Assembly (NCBI GenBank): GCA_002348535.1
Contig: DEBL01000301.1
Span: 3,279 to 17,904, forward strand
Origin: Deltaproteobacteria bacterium UBA2957
GTDB lineage: Bacteria; Myxococcota_A; UBA796
Reading direction: 5' to 3'
Length of the DNA: 14,626 nt
Position 1 is the first letter of the stretch. Every line of letters starts with the position of its first letter. The translations under genes were made by a program, and so were the position numbers. Shown piece after piece: positions 7,556 to 14,217 of the stretch. The notes under the pieces were generated by a model. It was given only the letters and a program-made list of their open reading frames with translations. It did not search any database and was not told where the DNA came from.

Positions 7556-7574
7556 GCAACACCCGTTGCGCAAC
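7556..7574. promoter_or_regulatory. Nested inverted repeat in the divergent intergenic region
   Basis: GCAAC (7556-7560), ACCC, GTTGC (7565-7569) and GCAAC (7570-7574) lie between the divergent lipoprotein and 170-residue protein genes. The last two arms form the perfect 10-bp palindrome GTTGCGCAAC, and the first two form a five-pair hairpin with a four-base loop. This could be an operator for a dimeric regulator, but short palindromes also arise by chance. No clear sigma-70 promoter was recognised around it. Confidence 0.3.
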
Positions 7575-7627
7575 CACTGGCATTATCACGGGCGACCGGG
7601 TACGTCCGATGTCTCACGGGAGGCCCC

Positions 7628-8140
7628 ATGCCCAACACCGCCATTAGCCGAGAAACTGTCCACGAACTTGCCGAGGCTTGCTCCGATCAGGGAGAGTCTT
7701 TTCAGCCTGTCGCATCACGTTTAATCAAATATCAACGTCGACTTTCACGGTTCTTTGAGCAGAATGTTGCAGAGATGGGTCCCATGGCAAGCCAGGTTGG
7801 CTTGTACATGCTGAGTGTCTCGCTCCGGGTCTTTGACCAAGTGGGCGGACGGATGAGCAAAGTCAATGGCGACGCCATCGCTACCGCAACCAAAAAAGTG
7901 CAAGGGGTCGCTGGAGAGTTATTTCCAGCCGATGCGTCGTTCAATGAGCGAGCAAAGGCCATTGAGTGGCGAGCGCAGCCTCACCTACTCGATGAAATCC
8001 TGTGGGCACTGTACGAGCGCGACGACAAGGCGGAAGGGGAGGTTGACCTTGAACCCGACAAAGCCGCTCTCGTCTACCTTATGTTGTGGGCGGCCATCGA
8101 GGCCCTTGATGCGAACTGGACCGCCCCAGAGTCGCTGTAA
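7628..8140 (+). CDS. Hypothetical helical protein, 170 residues
   Basis: I do not recognise this family. The ATG at 7628 has a good GGGAGG Shine-Dalgarno sequence 5 nt upstream, which supports a real gene. The protein has no signal peptide, no clear membrane span and no cysteine pairs; a single Cys lies near the N-terminus. Long stretches read as amphipathic helices, for example around KYQRRLSRFFEQNVAEM, MASQVGLYMLSVSLRVFD and DKAALVYLMLWAAIEALD. The composition is mildly acidic towards the C-terminus (ERDDKAEGEVDLEPD). It is probably a cytoplasmic all-alpha protein. It stands alone on the plus strand between two minus-strand units: divergent from the lipoprotein gene and convergent with the aspartic protease gene, with only 8 nt between their stops. 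Confidence 0.75.
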   Translation: MPNTAISRETVHELAEACSDQGESFQPVASRLIKYQRRLSRFFEQNVAEMGPMASQVGLYMLSVSLRVFDQVGGRMSKVNGDAIATATKKVQGVAGELFPADASFNERAKAIEWRAQPHLLDEILWALYERDDKAEGEVDLEPDKAALVYLMLWAAIEALDANWTAPESL

Positions 8141-8148
8141 ATCGCTGT

Positions 8149-9324
8149 CTACCAGACTGCAGAGTCTATCGACACTTGGAACGCCTCGCAGTTGGCTCCC
8201 GCTGCAATGCTGACCTCGACGTGTCCAATCTGCCGTGGGCCAATGTCGTTCAAGTCCGCATAGCGGGTTTCGTCGCACTGAATCGCCACAGTCAACCGCT
8301 CGATCCACCGTTCGGAGGTGTTCTCGGCCTCGAGGATGACCTCGGTACGACCGTCAGGCCAACGAGTCGCCTCCGCCTCTAAGTCCACCCAAGGGGTGAC
8401 ATCGGTAGCGCGATTGGTGGCCCCTGTACGCGGAGATAAGACCAGCTCTTCTCTGGCGCCATCCACTGTTACGAGGAACCGTTCCGACACATTCAGACCC
8501 AGCAAGCCGACCGCCTCACCGGTGGCACACGGATCGCAGACGGCCACGCTGACCCCCTCTACCTCAAAGCCACCAACCCACAGCCTCGGGACAAGAACTA
8601 CCTGTGTTTCTCGAGGACCTGCGGCGGTGTGCACCTGCATTCGGGGTGCATCTTGCGGTACTCGAATCCCGATCTTCCGGAGCGTTGCGCGATTAAATGT
8701 GGTCAACGTCGCTCCTGTGTCGAAGATCATCGTGATCTCTTCCGAAGCCCGCCGGCCCTCTATGGTGACCGGTATCTTCAACGAGCCCCGGCGCCCTTCC
8801 GTCGGCAACACCACCTCATCTTGGGCTTCCGGCAAATCCGGCGGTGGTGGTTTCGCAGGCTCTGCAGGCCGGCGCGCCTTTTTCGCCACGGGTGGCGGTT
8901 TTGGAATTTTTTCCTTTTTGGCTTCTTCGGGAACAATACGGCCCTCAACGGCCGGTAGCCACTCGTGGACCTCGGCGGCGAGGCTGGAGTCAAGGTGGCC
9001 TTGTGTCCATGGCTCCACCGAAGCCAGCCCCAACCGAAGCGAATCCTCACGCTCACCGGGAAAGTACAGCGGGAAGCAAATCAAAACGCCAAGCGACCAC
9101 ATGATCATCGCCGTACCGCGTGCGATGGCCGACGGCCTCCCACCGGAGGAGACGCCCACTTGCGCCAAGGCACGCGCAGGGAGGAGGACCACAGCAACCG
9201 CAATGAGGGCGACCAACCACGGGTGGCCACCCCGCACAAGTCCAGTACCCATCATCAAGAGGATGGCAATGGCCGAGGCCCCGATGCCTCCCACGATGCA
9301 CAAGATGGCGAGCAGAATTCGCAA
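8149..9324 (-). CDS. Membrane-anchored retropepsin-like aspartic protease
   Basis: Predicted 391-residue protein. Hydrophobic segments at about 3-28, 35-55 and 70-88 suggest a membrane anchor. A Lys/Pro/Ala-rich linker (~128-170) leads to a clan AA protease domain: IFDTGATLTTFNRATLRKIG carries the catalytic DTGA (D202-G204), and further on AVGLLGLNVSERF and TVDGAREELVL match the second hydrophobic-hydrophobic-Gly element and flap strands of bacterial retropepsin-like domains. Like retropepsins, it would need to dimerise for activity. An extra C-terminal ~80-residue beta-rich region with two cysteines follows and is unrecognised. The start is TTG at 9324 with GAGGAG 10 nt upstream; the next plausible start, GTG at codon 11, would remove part of the first helix. 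The side of the membrane and the substrate are unknown; a periplasmic protease domain is my guess. Confidence 0.82.
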   Translation of the reverse strand: MRILLAILCIVGGIGASAIAILLMMGTGLVRGGHPWLVALIAVAVVLLPARALAQVGVSSGGRPSAIARGTAMIMWSLGVLICFPLYFPGEREDSLRLGLASVEPWTQGHLDSSLAAEVHEWLPAVEGRIVPEEAKKEKIPKPPPVAKKARRPAEPAKPPPPDLPEAQDEVVLPTEGRRGSLKIPVTIEGRRASEEITMIFDTGATLTTFNRATLRKIGIRVPQDAPRMQVHTAAGPRETQVVLVPRLWVGGFEVEGVSVAVCDPCATGEAVGLLGLNVSERFLVTVDGAREELVLSPRTGATNRATDVTPWVDLEAEATRWPDGRTEVILEAENTSERWIERLTVAIQCDETRYADLNDIGPRQIGHVEVSIAAGANCEAFQVSIDSAVW

Positions 9325-9330
9325 AACAGA

Positions 9331-9358
9331 TTGACTCCTCTACTCTCAGGAATACAAG
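9331..9358 (+). promoter_or_regulatory. Candidate sigma-70-type promoter of the exonuclease gene
   Basis: TTGACT (9331-9336) and TACAAG (9353-9358) with a 16-nt spacer match the -35 consensus at five of six and the -10 consensus at four of six positions. Transcription would begin near 9365, giving a leader of about 28 nt before the ATG at 9393. The -35 box overlaps the Shine-Dalgarno region of the divergent protease gene. Found by eye only. Confidence 0.4.
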
Positions 9359-9392
9359 ACTCTGCCGCTTTCGCCAAGTTCAGGAGACGCTC

Positions 9393-9968
9393 ATGACCGC
9401 AGCCCGTGCAACCTGGTTCTGCATCGACATCGAAGCCAACGGTCCCGTCCCGGGCCTGTACGACATGGTCAGCCTCGGGGCGACTGTGGTGTTTCGCGGC
9501 GCATCCGGGGCGCTCCACCTTGGTGCCGATTTCTACATGGAACTCAAGCCCGTGGCGCCCCGTTTCGACCCGCGAGCGGCTGCCATCCATGGACTCGATC
9601 AAGAGCGTCTTGCTGCCGAGGGCCGCACCCGGGCCGACGCGGCAAGGGCCCTCGCCGCGTGGGTCGCACAGGAGACCCGGGCGGGCACGGAGCCGTGTTT
9701 CGTGGGCCACAACGCTCCCTTCGACTGGTCACACGTCGCCTACCTATACGCAGAGCAGGAGCAACCCAACCCGTTTGGCTACAAAGCATTGGACACCAAG
9801 GCACTTTCCGCCGGAGTACTCGGACTGCATTGGCTCGATACGGGCAAAGAAGTTCTGTTTGATCGACTGGGCTTGCCTCCAGAAGACGGCACACAAAAGC
9901 ATCGCGCCGACTACGATGCGCGGGTTCAAGCCGAGTTGCTGCGGGCGCTGCTCAATTACGGTCTTTGA
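9393..9968 (+). CDS. DEDDh 3'-5' exonuclease (DnaQ/RNase T superfamily)
   Basis: Predicted 191-residue exonuclease. All acidic motifs are present: Exo I FCIDIEANG (D12, E14), Exo II VGHNAPFDWSH (D111) and Exo III HRADYDA (H170, D175), making it the DEDDh type with two-metal catalysis. The protein is essentially one exonuclease domain with no polymerase or helicase partner fused to it. It resembles stand-alone 'exonuclease domain' proteins rather than a clear DnaQ or RNase T orthologue, so DNA versus RNA substrate is undecided. The ATG at 9393 follows AGGAG with a 6-nt gap. The gene is divergent from the aspartic protease and its last 17 nt overlap the convergent EEP gene. Confidence 0.9.
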   Translation: MTAARATWFCIDIEANGPVPGLYDMVSLGATVVFRGASGALHLGADFYMELKPVAPRFDPRAAAIHGLDQERLAAEGRTRADAARALAAWVAQETRAGTEPCFVGHNAPFDWSHVAYLYAEQEQPNPFGYKALDTKALSAGVLGLHWLDTGKEVLFDRLGLPPEDGTQKHRADYDARVQAELLRALLNYGL

Positions 9969-10932
9969 GCCGGAAGAACACACCCTGATGGTCCGAACCG
10001 GGAAGTCGCACATTGCGCACGTCCCCCACTTCGACATCGCCGACCCAGATGTGATCAAGTTGCATCAGCGGCAAGTTCATCCAATCGCCGCCCGAGGGCC
10101 AGCTTGTCGCAAAGAGACGATGAAAACGGGTGGGATCAGTGAGGCCTTTTCCGTTGAACGGCCGAGTTGCCCAACTTCCGGGTACCGCATTCATGTCTCC
10201 GGCCACGATCACCGAATCGCCCTCTCGGCATGGACCCCAATCGGTAGACATCCGACCGCCTGCAATGGTTCCAGCGATCCGCTGCATGTACGGAATTAGT
10301 CCCGCGATGTTGAACGGCACTGGCGGTGGCCCGTGCGTTCCCATCAGGCAAACTTCGGAGTCAATGCGCACCAACGCCAAGGGCATGACCATGCCTCGGG
10401 CACCAAACTCTTCGGTGATTCCCGCTTCACACGCCACATCGGGTCGGCAATATACTGCCGTGTAGTGCGATGGACGAGATACCGTCTCGTCAAAGTTGTG
10501 GGCAAGTCGTACCATTCCGGGGACTTGTTGAGCCCGCGCTTCCACCTCGATCACGACATCCGCACCCAACTCTGCGAGGGCTTCCGCAAGATCGATTCTT
10601 CCCGCCGTGTATGCGTTTACATTCGCAACCAATACCGGACGCCCCTCCCCCGAATCCGGGGAATACGGCAGTCCAGCCAGCGGTGCAGCGAGGCAGGCCA
10701 CAGTCATCGAGTGCGTCCAACGTCCGAACCGTCGCCAGCCCACAACGGCCCAGAGCGGTGCAAACGCAAACAGCCACGGCCATGCACTCAGGCAGATCGA
10801 GTGGCCCATATGCCCCCACACTTCATCCACCGGAAACAACTCACCCAAGCCCCGAAAGACTGCAGCAAGGATGAACGGAATGAGCACCATCAAATGCATC
10901 CGAAGGTTGCTGGCTGAAGAGTCTTGCATCAC
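9952..10932 (-). CDS. Membrane-anchored endonuclease/exonuclease/phosphatase (EEP) family protein
   Basis: Predicted 326-residue protein. Three N-terminal hydrophobic segments (~14-33, 46-66, 75-90) precede an EEP (DNase I-like) domain. Catalytic elements are visible in order: VLVANVNAY (N104/N106), DVVIEVEA (E129), MGTHGPPPV, VAGDMNAVP (D246, N248), QLDHIWV (D293, H294) and GSDHQGV (D314, H315). The layout resembles the YafD-type group, whose substrates are unknown; members of the superfamily cleave phosphodiesters in nucleic acids, lipids or sugars. The start could be GTG at 10932 (AGGA 7 nt upstream) or the next codon, ATG at 10929; I give the longer. Only 44 nt separate it from the divergent hemE. 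Its tail overlaps the exonuclease gene. Confidence 0.85.
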   Translation of the reverse strand: MMQDSSASNLRMHLMVLIPFILAAVFRGLGELFPVDEVWGHMGHSICLSAWPWLFAFAPLWAVVGWRRFGRWTHSMTVACLAAPLAGLPYSPDSGEGRPVLVANVNAYTAGRIDLAEALAELGADVVIEVEARAQQVPGMVRLAHNFDETVSRPSHYTAVYCRPDVACEAGITEEFGARGMVMPLALVRIDSEVCLMGTHGPPPVPFNIAGLIPYMQRIAGTIAGGRMSTDWGPCREGDSVIVAGDMNAVPGSWATRPFNGKGLTDPTRFHRLFATSWPSGGDWMNLPLMQLDHIWVGDVEVGDVRNVRLPGSDHQGVFFRLKDRN

Positions 10933-10976
10933 CCTTGATTCCTACCATACCCGAAGCGCGTTAAGTCCCCGCGACC

Positions 10977-11996
10977 ATGAAAGAACACACTCCCCTGATC
11001 GTCCGCGCCCTCCGCAATGAAGTGACTGAGCGCCCACCAGTCTGGTTTATGCGCCAAGCAGGGCGCTACCTGCCGGAGTATCGAGAACTGAGAAGCAAGC
11101 ACACCTTTCTGCAGATGTGCCACACGCCAGAGCTTGCCACGGAAGTCACTCTCCAACCGCTTCGTCGCTATCCTTTCGACGCCGGAATTATTTTCTCCGA
11201 CATTCTTCTGCCGCTTGAAAGCATGGGTGCCGAGCTTGAGTACATTCCGGGAACGGGGCCTGTGATCCGCAATCCTGTGCGCACGGCTGCCGACGTTCGC
11301 GCCCTTAAGGATTTCGATCCCATCCGCGATCTGCCAGCCCCAATGGAAGCCATACGCCTTACGACCGCCGCTGCGGATGTCCCCATCTTGGGTTTTGCCG
11401 GCGCTCCGTTCACAATGGCCTGCTATCTGATCGAGGGCCAAGGCTCCCGAAATTGGCCGGAGACAAAGCGGCTGATGTTTGGCCAACCCAAGCTGTTCGA
11501 CGAGTTGCTGAACCGCTTGGCCGATGCGGTGGGCGACCATCTGCAGGCCCAAATCGATGCGGGTGCCGTTGGTGTGCAGCTGTTTGACACGTGGGCTGGC
11601 GTTCTCGGCCCCGCCGACTTTCAGCGCTGGGCGCTTCCCGCCAATCGACGCGCCTTGAAGAGAGCCTCCGGTGCCCCAACAATGTTCTTCACAAAGGACT
11701 CCGCGCCGTTCCTCCCTTGGCTCCGCGACATAGAGGCGGATGCCTACGCGGTGGACTGGCGCGTCGACATCGGGGCTGCACGCAAGGTTCTCGGCGATGT
11801 GCCCATTCAAGGAAACTTGGACCCGCAAGCGTTGCACGCACCACACGATGAAATTCGGAGACGCGTTCGCTCCATCATCGAGACTGCAGGTCCAAAAGGT
11901 CACATCTTTAATCTCGGCCACGGCATCACCCCGGACATCGAGCCGGCTGCCGTCGAAGCCGCCGTCGAAGCCGTTCACGCGCACCGCTGGAGTTGA
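10977..11996 (+). CDS. hemE: Uroporphyrinogen decarboxylase
   Basis: Cytoplasmic homodimeric enzyme that removes four carboxyl groups from uroporphyrinogen III to give coproporphyrinogen III in heme synthesis. The 339-residue length is normal for the family. The N-terminal signature PVWFMRQAGRYLPEY carries the substrate-binding arginines R26 and R30. FSDILLP carries the essential aspartate D75. FAGAPFTMACYLIEGQGS and FNLGHGI (H315) complete the active site. The ATG at 10977 has only a weak Shine-Dalgarno sequence. hemG begins at GTG 11998, 1 nt past the stop, so the two are almost certainly co-transcribed. The upstream 44-nt gap is shared with the divergent EEP gene; I could not define a promoter in it. 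Confidence 0.97.
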   Translation: MKEHTPLIVRALRNEVTERPPVWFMRQAGRYLPEYRELRSKHTFLQMCHTPELATEVTLQPLRRYPFDAGIIFSDILLPLESMGAELEYIPGTGPVIRNPVRTAADVRALKDFDPIRDLPAPMEAIRLTTAAADVPILGFAGAPFTMACYLIEGQGSRNWPETKRLMFGQPKLFDELLNRLADAVGDHLQAQIDAGAVGVQLFDTWAGVLGPADFQRWALPANRRALKRASGAPTMFFTKDSAPFLPWLRDIEADAYAVDWRVDIGAARKVLGDVPIQGNLDPQALHAPHDEIRRRVRSIIETAGPKGHIFNLGHGITPDIEPAAVEAAVEAVHAHRWS

Positions 11997-11997
11997 T

Positions 11998-13356
11998 GTG
12001 GCGCGAGTAATCATTGTGGGTGCCGGAATATCAGGCCTCGCCACAGCAGCCTTCCTCGAGGACATCAACGGCGTCATTCTTGAGGCATCCGAACGAGCGG
12101 GTGGGAACGTGCGAACGGATGTGGTCGATGGTCGCATCCTCGACAGAGCCGCAAACGGATGGCTTGACACCGAACCGGCCATGGACCGCTTGCTCGACAG
12201 ACTGGGGCTCGCGGACGCCGTTACACCGGCCTCGGATCGAGCGGCCACACGATGGATCTACGCCGATGGGGCAATGCAGGCGGCACCGCTTACGCCCACC
12301 GCGATGGTGAGCACCCGGTTGCTTCCGTGGTACGCGAAGCTGAGGATGCTGCTTGAGCCACTGATTCCCCGAGGCCAGAAGGGTGTCGATGAAACCATCG
12401 AGGCCTTCGTTACACGACGCCTTGGACGCTGGTTCGTCGATCGCATGGTCGGTCCAATGGTGGCGGGGATTTATGCGGCCGACCCCGGTCAACTGTCCCT
12501 TGAGGCCGCGTTTCCAAAAATGGCAGCAATGGAAGAAGAGTACCGGTCACTGTTTGTGGCCATGGCCTCAAAGCGAAAGGGAGGTGCGCCACCTGGCCAC
12601 CTTGAAACCCTACCGGGCGGTGCGGGCCAACTCACTGATGCCCTGATCGCCCGCCTCGGGTCGCGTGTCCACTGCAGCACGCCCGCCGAAGGGTTGACTC
12701 GAATCAAAGATGGGTGGCGGGTGCATACACCGAATGGTGACTTCGATGGTGACGCTGTGGTGCTGGCCGCGCCGGCTCCAGTCTGCGCGCGGTTGATGCG
12801 AGGCCTCGACTCCGCCGTTGCGGATGCATTCGATGCCATCCCCTACTCGCCGGTCACCGTCGTGGTCACCGCCTGGCCTGCCGGAGCCTTCGACCGATCG
12901 CCCGATGGATTCGGCGTGCTCGTCGCCCGAGGCGAAGACGTCGGCGTGTTGGGAACACTTTTCACCTCCGAAGCCTACCCGGGACAATGCCCCGAGGGCG
13001 AATTCATCACCCGCACGATGGTGGGCGGGTCGATTGATCCCGCGAGTGCGGCGCTGCCGCACCAAGCGCTGATCGACCGCGTATTCTCGGCGCACGAGCG
13101 CTTCCTCGGAAGTCGCCGAGCCGACCCAACGTTGGTGAGGGCTTACCATCACCCTCAAGGCATTCCGCAGTACACCGTCGGTCATCCAGCACGGGTCAGC
13201 GTGATCGCGAACGCACAAGACCGCTATGGTGGGCTGTTCTTCGCTGGGAACCACCTCTCTGGAATCGGGGTGAAGGACTGCGTAGCGACTGGCGAACGAA
13301 TCGCTGCCGATGTGCGTGGGTGGCTCGAAATTACCTCGCCAACCGAGGCGCTGTGA
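11998..13356 (+). CDS. hemG: Protoporphyrinogen (or coproporphyrinogen III) oxidase, FAD-dependent
   Basis: Predicted 452-residue flavoprotein that performs the six-electron oxidation of protoporphyrinogen IX, or of coproporphyrinogen III in the coproporphyrin-dependent branch. The FAD dinucleotide-binding motif is at the N-terminus (VIIVGAGISGLATA, G8-G13), followed by EASERAGGNVRT. The C-terminal FAD-binding stretch FFAGNHLSGIGVKDCVATGE is also typical of the oxygen-dependent PPOX family (also named hemY/pgoX), not the short flavodoxin-like HemG of E. coli. The start is GTG 11998, with GGAG at 11989-11992 and a 5-nt spacer. The frame stays open upstream to 11740, but that part lies inside hemE and precedes the nucleotide-binding strand. 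It follows hemE directly and its stop overlaps the prmC start. Which branch of the pathway it serves cannot be told here. Confidence 0.93.
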   Translation: MARVIIVGAGISGLATAAFLEDINGVILEASERAGGNVRTDVVDGRILDRAANGWLDTEPAMDRLLDRLGLADAVTPASDRAATRWIYADGAMQAAPLTPTAMVSTRLLPWYAKLRMLLEPLIPRGQKGVDETIEAFVTRRLGRWFVDRMVGPMVAGIYAADPGQLSLEAAFPKMAAMEEEYRSLFVAMASKRKGGAPPGHLETLPGGAGQLTDALIARLGSRVHCSTPAEGLTRIKDGWRVHTPNGDFDGDAVVLAAPAPVCARLMRGLDSAVADAFDAIPYSPVTVVVTAWPAGAFDRSPDGFGVLVARGEDVGVLGTLFTSEAYPGQCPEGEFITRTMVGGSIDPASAALPHQALIDRVFSAHERFLGSRRADPTLVRAYHHPQGIPQYTVGHPARVSVIANAQDRYGGLFFAGNHLSGIGVKDCVATGERIAADVRGWLEITSPTEAL

Positions 13357-14201
13357 TGGTCACCGTCGTAGACATCCTCAAAAGAACCGAAGCGTTCTTT
13401 CGTTCAAGAGGCATTCCGAGCCCTCGGCTCGATGCGGAGCTCATCGTAGGGCACCACCTCCAACTCGATCGGGTGGCGCTGTACCTCCAATTTGACCGCC
13501 CCATCAATGAGAACGAACTCCAGCCCATGCGCGTGGACGTGAAACGAAGGGCGAATCGAGAACCAATCGCGTGGATCACCGGAACCAAGGGGTTCTGGTC
13601 CCTCGACCTCGACTCGCATCGAGATGTGCTGGTTCCACGCCCGGACACGGAAACTTTGGTTCAGGCTGCACTGGAGGCCATACCGGAGGATCAGGAGGTG
13701 TTCGTTGCAGACATCGGAGCCGGTACCGGTGCGGTTGGCCTCGCTATCGCGTCGGAACGTCCCCGAGTAAAGCTCTTCGCGATCGACATCAGCGACGCTG
13801 CGTTGCATTGCACGAAAGCCAACGTCTCCAAACTGGCAATGAACGACCGCGTTGCCGTCTTAAAAGGCTCGCTGTTGGACCCGATTCCTGCGGATCGTCG
13901 AATTGATGTGGTGGTCAGCAACCCTCCATACATCCCAACGGCTGACATCGAAACACTGGCACCCGAAATTGCAACGCACGAGCCGCGATTGGCGCTTGAC
14001 GGCGGTGCCGATGGGTTGGCCATCTACCGCACACTCATTCCCGCAGCCGTCGCGCGCGCGCAACGAGCCGTTTTTGTAGAGCACGGTGACGGGCAACACG
14101 ACGAGGTCGCTGCGCTAATGCAGGCCGCAGGAGTCAACACACCTACGTTCCACGCTGACCTGACCGGCACGATTCGGGTGGTTGGCGCCACCCTCGCTTA
14201 A
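13356..14201 (+). CDS. prmC: Peptide chain release factor N5-glutamine methyltransferase PrmC (HemK)
   Basis: SAM-dependent methyltransferase that modifies the GGQ glutamine of release factors 1 and 2, improving translation termination. At 281 residues it is close to the 277 of E. coli PrmC. The N-terminal helical domain (~1-75) for release-factor binding leads to GTKGFWSLDL and DVLVPRPDTETL. The SAM-binding DIGAGTGAVGLAIA (D119-G125) and the catalytic NPPY (N189-Y192) in VVSNPPYIPTADIE are diagnostic. The ATG at 13356 shares one base with the hemG stop and has GAGG 7 nt upstream; GTG at 13353 and 13320 are alternative in-frame starts within hemG. In many bacteria prmC follows prfA; here it follows two heme genes instead. 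It is the last gene of the hem operon, facing the radical SAM gene 16 nt away. Confidence 0.95.
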   Translation: MVTVVDILKRTEAFFRSRGIPSPRLDAELIVGHHLQLDRVALYLQFDRPINENELQPMRVDVKRRANREPIAWITGTKGFWSLDLDSHRDVLVPRPDTETLVQAALEAIPEDQEVFVADIGAGTGAVGLAIASERPRVKLFAIDISDAALHCTKANVSKLAMNDRVAVLKGSLLDPIPADRRIDVVVSNPPYIPTADIETLAPEIATHEPRLALDGGADGLAIYRTLIPAAVARAQRAVFVEHGDGQHDEVAALMQAAGVNTPTFHADLTGTIRVVGATLA

Positions 14202-14217
14202 CTCGAGACCCTGCCGT

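Noticed and set aside
8318..9334. Plus-strand open frame of 338 residues opposite the aspartic protease
   Set aside because: The composition is Ser/Arg/Pro/Thr-rich without motifs, while the opposite strand encodes membrane helices, DTGA and a ribosome binding site.
10933..10976. Promoter for hemE (TTGATT at 10935)
   Set aside because: No -10 box at an acceptable distance could be found.
11740..11997. Longer hemG start inside hemE
   Set aside because: The FAD-binding beta strand of this family begins at the N-terminus, and GTG 11998 has a well-placed GGAG.
10929..12248. Minus-strand open frame of 439 residues opposite hemE and the start of hemG
   Set aside because: It lies antisense to two secure heme genes, has no recognisable domain and a low-complexity start; long antisense frames are expected at this G+C content.
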